Below, piece by piece: positions 49,405-59,271 of a stretch of 64,000 nucleotides of DNA. The notes beneath the pieces are model-generated. The model was not told the DNA's origin, made no database searches, and was given only the letters and a program-made list of their open reading frames with translations. Where the stretch lies: positions 70,973 through 134,972 of the forward strand of contig NZ_JARXRM010000044.1 of NCBI RefSeq assembly GCF_029887875.1, in the 5' to 3' direction. A program made the position numbers and the translations under genes. The stretch is from Luteimonas endophytica. GTDB taxonomy: Bacteria > Pseudomonadota > Gammaproteobacteria > Xanthomonadales > Xanthomonadaceae. The first letter of the stretch is position 1, and every line of letters starts with the position of its first letter.

Positions 49405-50082
49405 GTGACGACAGACGACCCGCAGCACGGCCGCCCCGCCGCCACACCTCTGCCCCGCGCCGATCGCGCCGGCAAGACCCTCCCATTCCTGCTCGCCGCG
49501 GCGCTTTCCGGCCTCGCGATGCCTGCATTGGGTGCCGGGCTGGCGGGGGATTCCGCCGACCAGCTGCCGCAGGTCGCGCACGTCAGCCAGAGCCTCACCC
49601 AGCCGCTGCCGGCTGCGATGGGGCGGGAGCTGCTGTTCGCCGCCGACGTCAACCAGCTGATCGCGGCCGGCGCCGGTGCCGCTGGGCCCGAGCCCGAACG
49701 GGCCGGCCGGCAGAACCTGCTGCAGCGCGGCCTGGCCCTGCTGGGCACCCCGTACCGATGGGGCGGCACCTCGCCCGAGGGCGGCTTCGACTGCAGCGGC
49801 CTGGTCAGCTATCTGTTCCGCACCGCGCTGGGCATCGAGCTGCCGCGGGTGTCGCACGACATGGCGTCCGCCGGCGAGCAGGTGGAACGCACCCAGCTGG
49901 ATGCCGGCGACCTGGTGTTCTTCGCGCGCCGTGCCGGGCGCATCGACCACGTCGGGATCTATCTGGGCAACGGTCGCTTCCTGCACGCGCCGCGCACCGG
50001 CCGCGACGTCACCGTCTCCAGCCTGGACACCGGCTACTGGAGCCGCAAGTTCACCCAGGCGCGGCGCATCGGCGGGGTGTGA
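49405..50082 (+). CDS. NlpC/P60 cell-wall peptidase (second of tandem)
   Basis: A 225-residue exported protein, GTG start at 49405, with signal peptide TLPFLLAAALSGLAMPALGAG. The C-terminal NlpC/P60 domain has GTPYRWGGTSPEGGFDCSGL, DHVGIYLGNGRFLHAPRTGR and DTGYWSRKF. It is clearly homologous to the gene just upstream (same GTPYR.GG..PEGGFDCSGLV), so a tandem duplication is likely. It differs in having a longer N-terminal region and no lipobox. A 107-bp AT-richer gap (49298-49404) probably holds its own promoter. A terminator follows. Confidence 0.88.
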   Translation: MTTDDPQHGRPAATPLPRADRAGKTLPFLLAAALSGLAMPALGAGLAGDSADQLPQVAHVSQSLTQPLPAAMGRELLFAADVNQLIAAGAGAAGPEPERAGRQNLLQRGLALLGTPYRWGGTSPEGGFDCSGLVSYLFRTALGIELPRVSHDMASAGEQVERTQLDAGDLVFFARRAGRIDHVGIYLGNGRFLHAPRTGRDVTVSSLDTGYWSRKFTQARRIGGV

Positions 50083-50112
50083 CCGCCCAACGTTCGAACC
50101 GCTCCGCTCCCA

Positions 50113-50143
50113 GAAGGCCGCCCCGCGCGGCCTTCGTCGTTTC
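50113..50143 (+). terminator. Terminator after the second NlpC/P60 gene
   Basis: The stem GAAGGCCG/CGGCCTTC (50113-50120 with 50128-50135) is followed by GTCGTTTCC, a weak T run, 31 bp after the stop. Confidence 0.6.
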
Positions 50144-50236
50144 CGGCCCTGGCCGATCGTGCGCTGCGGCTTGCAGCAAGCGGGGCGCACGGGCGATGCT
50201 CGTGGCGGTCCGGTCGACGCCAGGGGAACACTGACG

Positions 50237-50656
50237 ATGCTGCGTACCTTCGGGGCGATCCTGCTGGGGCTGGCGGCCGCGGTGGCGATCATGCTGGCGC
50301 TGGAGTACGCGGCAATGGCGGTGTTCCCGCCGCCCGCAGGGCTCGACCTGCAGAGCGAGGAGGACCTGGCACGGCTGGTGGAATCGGCCGGCACCGGCAA
50401 GCTGCTGTCGGTGCTGCTGGGCTGGTGCGCGGCCAACTTCGGCGGCGCCTGGCTGGCGGCGCGCGTGGCGCACGGGCATCGGGCGGTCGCGGCCTACGCG
50501 GTCGGCGCGTTGATGGTGGCCGGCGTCGCCATCAACGTGGCCATGCTTCCGCATCCGCTCTGGACCACGGTGGCCGGGCTGGCGCTGCCGCTGCCGCTGG
50601 CGTGGCTGGCGCTGCGGCTCGTCGCGCGCCCGCGCCCGCGCCCGCGGCCAGATTGA
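50237..50656 (+). CDS. Small membrane protein, unknown
   Basis: A 139-residue protein with four predicted helices (RTFGAILLGLAAAVAIMLAL, LLGWCAANFGGAWLAARV, AVGALMVAGVAINVAMLP, WTTVAGLALPLPLAWLALRLV). It has a short loop (DLQSEEDLARLVESAGTGK) and a basic C-terminus of Arg-Pro repeats. No family is recognised. The ATG at 50237 follows the terminator and GGGGAAC. It may be co-transcribed with the BASS transporter 33 bp later. Confidence 0.75.
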   Translation: MLRTFGAILLGLAAAVAIMLALEYAAMAVFPPPAGLDLQSEEDLARLVESAGTGKLLSVLLGWCAANFGGAWLAARVAHGHRAVAAYAVGALMVAGVAINVAMLPHPLWTTVAGLALPLPLAWLALRLVARPRPRPRPD

Positions 50657-50689
50657 CCCCTCACCCACCTCACCTTCCAGGAGCCGCCC

Positions 50690-51559
50690 GTGCAATCCAC
50701 GCTGCTGACCAGCCTGCTGCTGCCGCTCGCCCTCGGCGTGATCATGCTGGGGCTGGGGCTGGGCCTGGGCATCGAGGACTTCCGCCGCGTCGCCCGCTAT
50801 CCGCGCGCGGTACTCACCGGGCTGGTGCTGCAGACCGGCGTGCTGCCCTGGGTGGCGCTGGGCCTGGCGCTGCTGCTGCGGCTGCCGCCGGAGTTGGCGG
50901 TCGGGCTGATGCTGCTGGCGGCCTCGCCGGGCGGCGCCACCGCCAACATCTACAGCCACCTGGCGCGCGGCGACGTCGCGCTCAACATCACCCTGACCGC
51001 CGTCAACAGCGTGCTGTGCCTGCTGACGCTGCCGCTGATCCTCAATCTGTCGCTTGAGTTCTTTCTCGGCGCCGGGCAGTACGTCCCGCCGCCGGTGCGC
51101 AAGATCGTCGAAGTGGCGGTGATCATCGTGCTGCCGGTGGCCATCGGCATGGGCATCCGCGCCCTCGCGCCGGGCTTCGCCGCGCGCATGGAGAAGCCGA
51201 TCCGGCTGCTTTCGGTGCTGGTGCTGGCGCTGCTGATCGCCGGGGCGGTGGTGCAGGAATGGAACACCCTGCTGACCCACTTCGCCGCGGTCGGGCTGGC
51301 CTGCCTGCTGTTCAACCTGGCCAGCATGGGCGCCGGCTATGCCGCGCCGCTGGCGCTGAAGCTGCCGCGGCGCCAGGCGATCGCCATCGCCATGGAGATC
51401 GGCATCCACAACGGCACCCTGGCGATCTTCGTCGCGCTCAACGTGCTCGGCAACGCCGCGGTCTCGGTGCCGGCGGCGATCTACAGCCTGATGATGTTCT
51501 TCACCGCGGCCGGGTTCGCGTTCTGGGTCAACCGCGGCCGCGAGCCGGCGCCGGCTTGA
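50690..51559 (+). CDS. Bile acid:sodium symporter (BASS) family transporter
   Basis: A 289-residue membrane protein of about nine or ten helices. Family signs are LPLALGVIMLGLGLGLGIEDFRRV near residue 9, PPELAVGLMLLAASPGGATANIYSHLARGDVALNITLTAVNS at about 65-105, and AIAMEIGIHNGTLAIFVALN in the second half. The GTG start at 50690 has CAGGAG upstream. Bacterial members transport small organic anions such as pantoate or keto-acids; the substrate here is unknown. Confidence 0.88.
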   Translation: MQSTLLTSLLLPLALGVIMLGLGLGLGIEDFRRVARYPRAVLTGLVLQTGVLPWVALGLALLLRLPPELAVGLMLLAASPGGATANIYSHLARGDVALNITLTAVNSVLCLLTLPLILNLSLEFFLGAGQYVPPPVRKIVEVAVIIVLPVAIGMGIRALAPGFAARMEKPIRLLSVLVLALLIAGAVVQEWNTLLTHFAAVGLACLLFNLASMGAGYAAPLALKLPRRQAIAIAMEIGIHNGTLAIFVALNVLGNAAVSVPAAIYSLMMFFTAAGFAFWVNRGREPAPA

Positions 51560-51652
51560 CTCGTTGCGGCCACGTGGCAGGCCGGAGCGCTGCCGCCGGG
51601 CGCACGGCCGCTCCTCTCGCGACGTTGGCCGACGAGCATCACCGCGCATGGA

Positions 51653-54406
51653 CTACCGCCGTTCGTGGGCCGTAAGTCGCGCAAGATAGGTCTCGGCTAC
51701 CGAACGCGCATGCAGGTTGTTGGGCTCGCTGTGGCGCAACCCCGCGTCGCCCGAGCGAATGAGGCGAGCCGCCTGGAGTCCCTGCCCCGTCGCCAGCAGG
51801 CACCCTCCGAGCACGATTTCGGCATAGGCGTGCTGACCGTCGCCCTTCTTGCGCAGGATCGCGATCGCGCGACGCGCACTCGCGCAATCGGGTTCCGGCC
51901 GATTGCGTTCGACCTGCAGGCGCGCGAGTTCGAGCAACGGACCGGGCAGGCGCGTCGACTCCACGCCATGAACGCGTTCGAAGATGGCGATGGCGCGTCG
52001 CAGATCCGATTCCGCCTTCTCCAGCTCGCCGAGCCCGAGCTGCGCCCGGCCCAGCCCGTCGGCGACGATGCCCGCCACCATGTCCTCCCGGCCGTAGTGG
52101 CGGAACACGAGCCGCTGCGCCTCCTGGTAATGCGCCCTCGCTTCACGATAGCGCCCGAGCTTCGTCTCCACGCGGGCGAGATTGTTCAGCGGGGAGGCGA
52201 TGTCCTTGTGCCCATCCCCGAGCTGCTTGCGCCGGAGCGCGACGACCCGGGTCAGGACCTCGATCGCCTGCTCCGGCTTGTCCGCGGCATCGAGCACCGT
52301 GCCCAGGCCATTCAACGTCACCAGCGTCTGCTGATGTTCCTCGCCGAACACCTGTCGTTTGAGTTCCAGCGCTTCCCGATACAGCGGTTCGGCTTCGGCA
52401 TGGCGTCCCTGGGCCTGCAGGTCCTGAGCGAGACTGGCCAGGAGCGAGGCGATGGCCGGATCGTTGGCCGGCAGCCGCTCCCGGGCGAGCGCCAGGGCCG
52501 CTCTCGTGAAACGCTCCCCTTCCCTGGCGCGCTCGGTCACCCGCAGCAGGGTGACGAAATTGATGACCGTCTGCGGCTTGTAGTGGCCGTACAGGCTTCT
52601 TTCGCGCGACAGGGCGCGGCGGTAGAGCGCTTCGGATTCGGCGTGCTCCGACAGGTTGTACAGCTGCGTGGCCTGGCGATACTCCACTTCGGCCAGCAGC
52701 GCGGCGTTCGCGGCGACGTCGGGCAGCAGCGCGGCGGCTTCGCGCATCAGGGCGAGGTCCTCGCGCATGCGTCCGGCTTCGGCCAGGGCGCGTCCGTAGT
52801 CGAACAAGGCCCGCACCAGGGCGTCGCGCTCGCCCCCGGCGCGGCGCAGCCGCAGGTTCTCGGCCAGCAGCGGTTCGGCCTCGTCGAACAGGCCGAGACC
52901 GAGATAGGCGTTGCCCAGTGCGCCCAGCAGGGCCGCGCGCGCATCCGGCGCGTCCTTCAGCTCGGTGTCGATCTGGCGCTTGCCTTGCGCCAGCAGCTCG
53001 CGTGCGGTGACGTTCGCGCCGAGGTTGCGGTGAGGGTCGGCCAGGTCGAACAGGCCGGTCAGGAAGCGCAGCGTCTGCTCCGATTTGCGCATCTCGTAGC
53101 GCGCGACGTCGCGCTGCACCCGCGCCTCGTGCGCCTGCCAGAGCGCAAGCCCCAGTCCGATGGCGAGGCCACAGACCGCGGTGGCCGCGGCGGCAATCGC
53201 CAACGCATGCCGCCGCAGGAAGCGCGCCGCACCGTAGCGCCAACCGCCGCGCCTGGCCGCCACCGGGCGGTGCTGCAGCCAGGCGCGCAGGTCCGCGGCG
53301 AGGTCCTGCACCGAGCCGTAGCGCTGCGCCGGCTCCTTGCGCAGCGCCTTGAGCATGATCGCGTCGAGGTCGCCGCGCAGTTCGCGCTTCAGCCGCTGCG
53401 GCGTCAGGCGGCGCTGCGCGGACAGCGCCGCGGCGGCTCCCTCGGCGCCGTCCCGGGTGACGGCATGGCTGGGCCGCGTCGGCGCCTGTTCGAGCACGGC
53501 CCGCTCGTAGGCGGCCGGCGTGGCGTTCTCGGGCCGGTAGGGATGGCGACCGGTCAGTAGCTCGTAAAGCAGCAGGCCGAGCGCGTAGACGTCGACCGCC
53601 GTGGTCACCGGTTCGCCGCGGACCTGCTCGGGCGCGGCGTATTCCGGGGTGAACACGCGCGTCGTACTGGCCTGGGGAAACTGCGCGTCGACCAGTTTGG
53701 CGATGCCGAAATCGAGCAGCTTCACCGAGCCATCGCCACTCACCAGGATGTTGGAAGGCTTCAGGTCGCGGTGGACGACCAGGCGCGCATGCGCATGGGC
53801 CACGGCTTCGCATACGGAGAGGAACAACTGCAGGCGCTGTTTCAGGTCCAGCCGGTGGCGCTCGCTATAGCGGCCCAGGTCGATGCCGTCGACGTATTCC
53901 AGCGCCAGCCAGGGTTTCCCGTCCGGGGTCACGCCGCCATCGATCAGATGGGCGATCCGCGGATGCTGCAGGCCCGCCAGGATCTGTCGTTCGGCGCGAA
54001 AGCGGGCTTCGGCTTCGGCTTCGTCCCAAACGCTACGGATCAGCTTGATCGCGACCTTCTGCGCGAACTCGCCGTCCGCCCGCTCGGCCAGCCACACCGC
54101 ACCCATGCCACCATGGCCGATCGGGTGCAGGAGCCGGAATGGGCCGAGCCGAGTGCCGGCCAGGCGCTCCAGCTCCGCCGCTTCGTCGCGCCACACCAGA
54201 TCGGCGAGCAGGGCGATGCCTTCGGCGGCGAGGCGTGGCGGCTCGGCCCGGATGCCGGCGTCGGCCGCGAGCAGCGCCAGGACTTCCTGCTCGAGCGCCG
54301 CGTCGCCGGCGCACGTGTCGGCCAGGCGCCGCTGCCACTGCTCCCGCGGCAGCTCGACCAGGCGATCGAACAGCGCCCGCACCCGTTTCCAGCGCTCAGC
54401 GTCCAT
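51653..54406 (-). CDS. Serine/threonine protein kinase with TPR sensor domain
   Basis: A 917-residue membrane kinase. An N-terminal helical region (about 1-80, MDAERWKRVRALFDRLVELP) precedes the kinase domain (about 87-360): P-loop GHGGMGAVWLAE, VAIK lysine, VVHRDLKPSNILVSG, KLLDFGIAKL and YAAPEQVRGEP. One membrane helix follows at about 400-420 (LAIAAAATAVCGLAIGLGLAL), then roughly 480 residues of tetratricopeptide-like repeats (ALLGALGNAYLGLGLFDEAEP; EALELKRQVFGEEHQQTLVT; AREHYQE-type repeats). All catalytic residues are present. This layout is common in xanthomonads, often beside a sigma factor, but none lies next to it here. Output and ligand are unknown. Confidence 0.92.
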   Translation of the reverse strand: MDAERWKRVRALFDRLVELPREQWQRRLADTCAGDAALEQEVLALLAADAGIRAEPPRLAAEGIALLADLVWRDEAAELERLAGTRLGPFRLLHPIGHGGMGAVWLAERADGEFAQKVAIKLIRSVWDEAEAEARFRAERQILAGLQHPRIAHLIDGGVTPDGKPWLALEYVDGIDLGRYSERHRLDLKQRLQLFLSVCEAVAHAHARLVVHRDLKPSNILVSGDGSVKLLDFGIAKLVDAQFPQASTTRVFTPEYAAPEQVRGEPVTTAVDVYALGLLLYELLTGRHPYRPENATPAAYERAVLEQAPTRPSHAVTRDGAEGAAAALSAQRRLTPQRLKRELRGDLDAIMLKALRKEPAQRYGSVQDLAADLRAWLQHRPVAARRGGWRYGAARFLRRHALAIAAAATAVCGLAIGLGLALWQAHEARVQRDVARYEMRKSEQTLRFLTGLFDLADPHRNLGANVTARELLAQGKRQIDTELKDAPDARAALLGALGNAYLGLGLFDEAEPLLAENLRLRRAGGERDALVRALFDYGRALAEAGRMREDLALMREAAALLPDVAANAALLAEVEYRQATQLYNLSEHAESEALYRRALSRERSLYGHYKPQTVINFVTLLRVTERAREGERFTRAALALARERLPANDPAIASLLASLAQDLQAQGRHAEAEPLYREALELKRQVFGEEHQQTLVTLNGLGTVLDAADKPEQAIEVLTRVVALRRKQLGDGHKDIASPLNNLARVETKLGRYREARAHYQEAQRLVFRHYGREDMVAGIVADGLGRAQLGLGELEKAESDLRRAIAIFERVHGVESTRLPGPLLELARLQVERNRPEPDCASARRAIAILRKKGDGQHAYAEIVLGGCLLATGQGLQAARLIRSGDAGLRHSEPNNLHARSVAETYLARLTAHERR

Positions 54407-54525
54407 GACCCGCTCCCCGACCCGCCTGCGCCGAGTCTACGCGCGACGGCGCGGCCTGGGACGCCGACGCCGGGAGCGGCCGAAGCCGCCGCCGCGGCCG
54501 GTTCGGCCGCCGTCCAGGACGGCGC

Positions 54526-55803
54526 TCAGCGCGGTGCGGCGGACTCCTCTTCCGGGCCTTCCATCCCGACGTTGCTCGATGCCGCGTCGTACACCTCACG
54601 ATCCAGCAGCCCGGTCTCCTTGGCTACCAGCACCGGCACCAGCATCTGCCCGGTCACGTTGGTCATGGTGCGCATCATGTCGAGGATGCGGTCGATCGCC
54701 AGCAGGATGCCCAGCACCTCCAGCGGCAGCCCGGCCGCGCTCAGCACCACGGTGGCCATGACCACGGCAGTGCCCGGCACCCCGGCGGTGCCGAAGCTGC
54801 CCAGCACGGATGCCAACAGGATCACGAGGTACTGGGCGAAGCTGAGTTCGATGCCGTAGTACTGCGCGGCGAACACCGCCGCCAGCGACGGATAGATCGC
54901 GCCGCAGCCGTCCATCTTGATGCTCGCGCCCAAAGGCACCGCGAAGGCGGCGTAGTCGCGGTTAACGCCCAGGTTGTGGGTGACGCTGCGCAGCGCCGCC
55001 GGTAGCGCGGCGAAGCTCGACGAACTGACGAACGCCACCTGCATCCCCGGGGCCGCGCCGCGGAAGAACTTGAGCGGGCTGAGCCCGTGCGCCAGCAGCA
55101 GGCCGCCGTAGACGAACACGATGTGCAGCGCGCAGCCCAGGTACAGCGCGACCACGAAATTGCCCAGCGGCAGCAGCCTGCCGAAGCCGTAGGCGCCGAC
55201 CAGCCCGGCGATCAGGCCGAAGGTGCCGATCGGGGTGACCTCGAGCACGAACCGGGTCACCTGGATCATCGCCTCGCTGGCCTGCCCGACCAGCCCGCGC
55301 AGGCCGGCGGTGCGCTCGCCCAGCTTCACCAGCGCGAAGCCCAGCAGCCCGGCGAAGAAGATCACCTGCAGGATCTTGCCCTCGGCCAGCGCCGCGAACG
55401 GGTTGGTCGGCACCACGTCCAGCAACACCTGCACCGGGGTCGGCACCACGCGCGGCGCGTAGTCCGGGGGCGGCGCCAGCTCGACGCCGACCCCGGGGTC
55501 GAACAGGAACGCCATCGCCAGACCGACGCCGACCGCCAGCACCGCGGTGATCGCGAACCAGCCGAAGGTGCGCCCGCCCAACGCCGCCACCGAGCGCTGG
55601 CCGTGCAGCGCGGAGACCGCGTTGACCACGGCGAAGAACACCAGCGGCACCGCGATCATCCGGATCAGGTTCACGTACAGCGTGCCGAGCGGCTGCAGCC
55701 AGATCTCGGCGGCCGGCCCCATCAGCCAGCCGGCCAGCGCGCCGAGCACGAACCCGCCAGCGACGCGCTTCCAGAACGGAATGCGGAACCACCATGTCAG
55801 CAT
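54526..55803 (-). CDS. Dicarboxylate/amino acid:cation symporter (DAACS, GltP/DctA type)
   Basis: A 425-residue inner-membrane symporter of the glutamate/dicarboxylate family. It has [30 protein letters not shown] near residue 30, then the reentrant serine-rich [18 protein letters not shown] at about 265 and the [21 protein letters not shown] and [27 protein letters not shown] segments. It ends with [18 protein letters not shown]. Substrates are acidic amino acids or C4-dicarboxylates with Na+ or H+; which cannot be read from sequence. Confidence 0.92.
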   Translation of the reverse strand: MLTWWFRIPFWKRVAGGFVLGALAGWLMGPAAEIWLQPLGTLYVNLIRMIAVPLVFFAVVNAVSALHGQRSVAALGGRTFGWFAITAVLAVGVGLAMAFLFDPGVGVELAPPPDYAPRVVPTPVQVLLDVVPTNPFAALAEGKILQVIFFAGLLGFALVKLGERTAGLRGLVGQASEAMIQVTRFVLEVTPIGTFGLIAGLVGAYGFGRLLPLGNFVVALYLGCALHIVFVYGGLLLAHGLSPLKFFRGAAPGMQVAFVSSSSFAALPAALRSVTHNLGVNRDYAAFAVPLGASIKMDGCGAIYPSLAAVFAAQYYGIELSFAQYLVILLASVLGSFGTAGVPGTAVVMATVVLSAAGLPLEVLGILLAIDRILDMMRTMTNVTGQMLVPVLVAKETGLLDREVYDAASSNVGMEGPEEESAAPR

Positions 55804-55903
55804 CGGGTCAGGGTCCGGCGGGCTCGAACCCGGAACGATACCCGAGTCCCGCCGGTCCGGCAGTCATGCCGGTGCAACACTGCGGCGCACACGCGCCGGC
55901 ATA

Positions 55904-57619
55904 ATGCGCGCTTTCGTCCGCGGTGCCGTCCGTATGCGCTTCGCCATGTTCTGCCTCCCGGTCATTCTGTGCGGCTGCGCCGTCGCGCCCGCGGCCCCGG
56001 GCCCGGCGGCGCCCCCTGCCGCGATCGAAGTGCCGGCCATCGCCAGGCCGGGCGGCGAGACCGCGCAGTGGTGGTTCCGCAGCGGCGCCGCCGCTGCCGC
56101 CGAGCGTGGGGCGATGGCCGGCCGCGCCCGCAACGTGATCCTGTTCGTCGGCGACGGGATGAGCCTGACCACGGTGGCCGCTGCCCGCATCCTCGCCGGC
56201 CAGCGCGCCGGCGGCGCCGGCGAGGAGTACCGGCTGGGCTGGGAGGACTTCCCCCACACCGCGCTGGCGCGCACCTACAACACCAATCTGCAGACGCCGG
56301 ATTCGGCAGGCACCATGACCGCGATGGCCAGCGGCGTGAAGACCCGCGCCGGCGTGATCGGCCTCGGCCAGGCACGGCCGCGCGGCGACTGCAGCGCGAT
56401 CGACGACAACGCCCTGCTCTCGATCCTGGAGCTGGCCGGCAGTGCCGGCATGGCGACCGGCATCGTCACCACCACCCGGATCACCCACGCCACCCCCGCG
56501 GCGACCTACGCGCGCTCGCCCGAGCGCGACTGGGAGAGCGACGCGAAGCTGCCGGCCGCGGCCCGCGCGGCGGGGTGCACCGACATCGCCAGCCAGCTGC
56601 TCGAGCCGCGCTTCGGCCGCGGACCCGACGTGGTGTTCGGCGGCGGCCGCAAGCATTTCCTGCCGGTGGATCGGGCCGACCCCGAACACCCGGGGCGGAA
56701 CGGCGTGCGCCGCGACGGTCGCGACCTCCTGGCCGAATGGCAGGCGCGCCATCCCGGCGGCGCGTTCGTATGGAACCGCGAACAGCTCGCCGCGGCGGCG
56801 GGCAGCAGCCCGGTGCTGGGCCTGTTCGAGTACGACCACCTGCACTTCGAGCACGATCGCCCCGGCGACCCCGGCGAACCGTCGCTTGCGGAGCTGACCC
56901 GGGAGGCGATCGGCCGCCTGCGCGCGGCGGGCGGCGAGGATGGCTTCGTGCTGCTGGTCGAGGGGGGCCGCATCGACCATGCCCACCACTTCGGCAACGC
57001 CCACCGCGCGCTCACCGACACCATCGCCCTGGCCGAGGCGGTCGATGCCGCGGCGGAGCTGACCTCCACGGAAGACACCCTGATCCTGGTCACCGCCGAC
57101 CACGCCCACACCCTGACCTTCGCCGGCTATCCCGCACGCGGCAACCCGATCCTCGGCAAGGTGCGCGGCAGCCTCGACGATGCCGACGGCGACACCTGGG
57201 CACGCGACCTGACGGGCCTGCCCTACACCACCCTGGGCTACGCCAACGGGCCGGGCTACACCGGCGCCAGCAACAGCCAGCCCGGCGGCAGCAAGCGTTT
57301 CCTCCACAAGGCGGACTCCTACCAGGCCGCGCATGGACGGCCGGATCTCGCCGCGGTCGACACCGGCGGTCCGGACTACCTGCAGGAGTCGGTGCTGCCG
57401 CTGGTCGACGAGACCCACGGCGGCGACGATGTCGGCATCTGGGCACGCGGCCCGGGCGCCGCCGCGGTGCGCGGCAACGTGGAGCAGCACGTGGTGTTCC
57501 ACTTCATGGTCCAGGCCACGCCGAAACTGCGCCAGCGGCTGTGCGAGGCCGGCCTGTGCAACGCCGACGGCGTGCCGGTGGATCTGCCCCGGCCGCAACA
57601 GTTCAGGCAGGCGCGCTGA
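55904..57619 (+). CDS. Alkaline phosphatase (PhoA family), lipoprotein-like
   Basis: A metal-dependent phosphomonoesterase, about 571 residues from ATG 55904. An alternative ATG at 55934 gives [15 protein letters not shown], so a lipobox (LCGC) is likely. Active-site motifs are the metal Asp in [17 protein letters not shown], the serine nucleophile in [36 protein letters not shown] and [20 protein letters not shown], plus a late zinc-His in [14 protein letters not shown]. This is the E. coli-type alkaline phosphatase superfamily. No Pho box could be identified with confidence. It is divergent from the DAACS gene. Confidence 0.9.
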   Translation: MRAFVRGAVRMRFAMFCLPVILCGCAVAPAAPGPAAPPAAIEVPAIARPGGETAQWWFRSGAAAAAERGAMAGRARNVILFVGDGMSLTTVAAARILAGQRAGGAGEEYRLGWEDFPHTALARTYNTNLQTPDSAGTMTAMASGVKTRAGVIGLGQARPRGDCSAIDDNALLSILELAGSAGMATGIVTTTRITHATPAATYARSPERDWESDAKLPAAARAAGCTDIASQLLEPRFGRGPDVVFGGGRKHFLPVDRADPEHPGRNGVRRDGRDLLAEWQARHPGGAFVWNREQLAAAAGSSPVLGLFEYDHLHFEHDRPGDPGEPSLAELTREAIGRLRAAGGEDGFVLLVEGGRIDHAHHFGNAHRALTDTIALAEAVDAAAELTSTEDTLILVTADHAHTLTFAGYPARGNPILGKVRGSLDDADGDTWARDLTGLPYTTLGYANGPGYTGASNSQPGGSKRFLHKADSYQAAHGRPDLAAVDTGGPDYLQESVLPLVDETHGGDDVGIWARGPGAAAVRGNVEQHVVFHFMVQATPKLRQRLCEAGLCNADGVPVDLPRPQQFRQAR

Positions 57620-57813
57620 GACGACCGGCGCGGGTTGTCCGCGACGCATCGGGGCCGGGCGCGGCGCTCGTCCCGGGCGCCGACGCGCACCGCTGCCCTC
57701 GACGGCTCGCAGCCGGCCGACCCGCCGGTCATGCACCTTGGTACGACGGACCGGCGCGCTACCAGCGGCTATGCTGCCCGCTGCGATCCGGCCAACGATG
57801 GAGCAGAAGTACC

Positions 57814-58599
57814 ATGAACCGACTCGACGGCAAGGTCTGCGTGGTCACCGGCGCAGCCAGCGGCATCGGCAGGCGCATCGCCGAGGTCTACGCGCGGGCC
57901 GGCGGCCGCGTCGCCATCGCCGACCTCCAGCTGGAGGCGGCCGAGGCCGCGGCGCGGCAGATCCGCGACGACGGCGGCGACGCGCTGGCGGTGGCGATGG
58001 ACGTCGCCGACGAGGCGCAGGTGGTGGACGGCATCGCCGCGGTGGTCGCGCACTACGGCCGGATCGACGTGCTGGTGTCCAACGCCGGCATCCAGATCGT
58101 CAACCGGCTGGTGGACTTCAGCCTGGCGGACTGGCGCAGGATGCTGGCGATCCACCTCGACGGCGCGTTCCTGACCACCCGCGAGTGCCTGCGCGACATG
58201 GAGCGGCGCGGGTCGGGCGGCGCGATCATCTACATGGGTTCGGTGCACTCGCACCTGGCGTCGCCGCTCAAGGCGCCGTACGTGACCGCCAAGCACGGCC
58301 TGCTCGGGCTGGCGCGCACGGTGGCCAAGGAAGGCGCGCGCCATGGGGTGCGGGCCAACGTGATCTGCCCGGGATTCGTGCGCACCCCGCTGGTCGACAA
58401 GCAGATCCCGGAACAGGCGAAGGAATTCGGGATCAGCGAGGAGGAGGTGGTGCGCAACATCATGCTCAAGGACACGGTGGACGGCGAGTTCACCACCGTC
58501 GACGACGTCGCCAACGTCGCCCTCGCCCTGGCCGCGTTCGAGACCAACGCCCTGACCGGCCAGAGCCTGGTGGTCAGCCACGGCTGGTTCATGCAGTAG
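57814..58599 (+). CDS. bdhA: 3-hydroxybutyrate dehydrogenase (SDR family)
   Basis: An SDR that oxidises D-3-hydroxybutyrate to acetoacetate with NAD+. The 261-residue protein has [32 protein letters not shown], the catalytic Ser in [16 protein letters not shown] and [20 protein letters not shown] with Yxxx[21 protein letters not shown] is characteristic of this dehydrogenase. The ATG at 57814 was preferred to longer frames. Its occurrence beside an intracellular polyhydroxybutyrate depolymerase supports the call. Confidence 0.9.
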   Translation: MNRLDGKVCVVTGAASGIGRRIAEVYARAGGRVAIADLQLEAAEAAARQIRDDGGDALAVAMDVADEAQVVDGIAAVVAHYGRIDVLVSNAGIQIVNRLVDFSLADWRRMLAIHLDGAFLTTRECLRDMERRGSGGAIIYMGSVHSHLASPLKAPYVTAKHGLLGLARTVAKEGARHGVRANVICPGFVRTPLVDKQIPEQAKEFGISEEEVVRNIMLKDTVDGEFTTVDDVANVALALAAFETNALTGQSLVVSHGWFMQ

Positions 58600-58627
58600 C
58601 GCTTAGGTCGACTTCGGTCGTTCACCG

Positions 58628-58733
58628 CAGGAGCGTGCCATGCACGCGAAGACCGGCTTGGTCGGCGATGCCGGGAATCACCGCCGACCCGGCCAGAGCC
58701 TCCCGCGGCCTTCGCCGCCATGGGCCGCTCCTG
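58628..58733. repeat. BIME-like pair of inverted REP palindromes (copy B)
   Basis: Units at 58628-58650 (CAGGAGCG..CCATGCACGCGAA) and, inverted, 58711-58733 (reading CAGGAGCGGCCCATGG..GCGAA on the minus strand) match those at 11519-11620 and enclose a similar spacer. The element lies between convergent bdhA and hemJ. Confidence 0.75.
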
Positions 58734-58760
58734 CGAGAGCCGCTCCGGCGAAGCGGCCGT

Positions 58761-59183
58761 TCAGAACGGCTTGGCGAGCGCCAGGTACACGATCGCGACC
58801 AGCAGCAGCACCGGCGGCTCGTTGAACCAGCGCAGCGCCTTCGACGAGGGCAGCGGGCGGCCGAGATCGACGCCCTTCAGCCAGCGCCCCGCCAGGATCG
58901 AGTGGGCGAACACCAGCGCCACCAGCGCCAGCTTGGCATGCAGCCAGCCGCCGGCGATGCCGAAGTGGAACCACAGCGCCAGGCCGAACCCGAGGGTCAG
59001 GCCGAACATGATGTGGCCGAAGCGGTACAGGCGCCGCCCCATCAGCACCAGCCGCGCACGCACCGCCGGCTCGTCGCCGGCCTCGGCGAGGTTGACCAGG
59101 ATGCGCGGCAGGTAGAACACGCTCGCCATCCACGCCACCATGAACACCAGGTGCGCGGTCTTGACCCAGAAATACGGCTGCAT
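58761..59183 (-). CDS. hemJ: Protoporphyrinogen oxidase HemJ (CopD-like membrane protein)
   Basis: A 140-residue membrane protein with four helices matching HemJ, the membrane enzyme that oxidises protoporphyrinogen IX in haem synthesis. The signature runs YFWVKTAHLVFMVAWMASVFYLPRILVN, then MGRRLYR, GGWLHAKLALV (conserved His and Lys) and FNEPPVLLLVAIVYLALAKPF. The ATG at 59183 has GAGGAGG just upstream. It shares the CopD-like fold, so copper resistance is the main wrong alternative. It sits between bdhA and the methyltransferase, on the opposite strand. Confidence 0.87.
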   Translation of the reverse strand: MQPYFWVKTAHLVFMVAWMASVFYLPRILVNLAEAGDEPAVRARLVLMGRRLYRFGHIMFGLTLGFGLALWFHFGIAGGWLHAKLALVALVFAHSILAGRWLKGVDLGRPLPSSKALRWFNEPPVLLLVAIVYLALAKPF

Positions 59184-59271
59184 CGATACCTCCTCGGCAG
59201 CACCCAGGATCGCACACCCGCCGCCCGCGCCGCACGCTTCCCGCCTCCCCAATCACCACTATCCTGCCCCG

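Noticed and set aside
55087-58599. A 1170-codon plus-strand frame running into bdhA
   Set aside because: Only the last 261 codons (from 57814) carry SDR motifs. The rest is antisense to the DAACS gene or out of frame with the phosphatase.
58761-59183. HemJ considered as a CopD copper-resistance protein
   Set aside because: The GWLHAKLALV and C-terminal NEPPVLLLVAIVYLA pattern and the 140-aa length fit HemJ; CopD is about twice that length and no copC is near.
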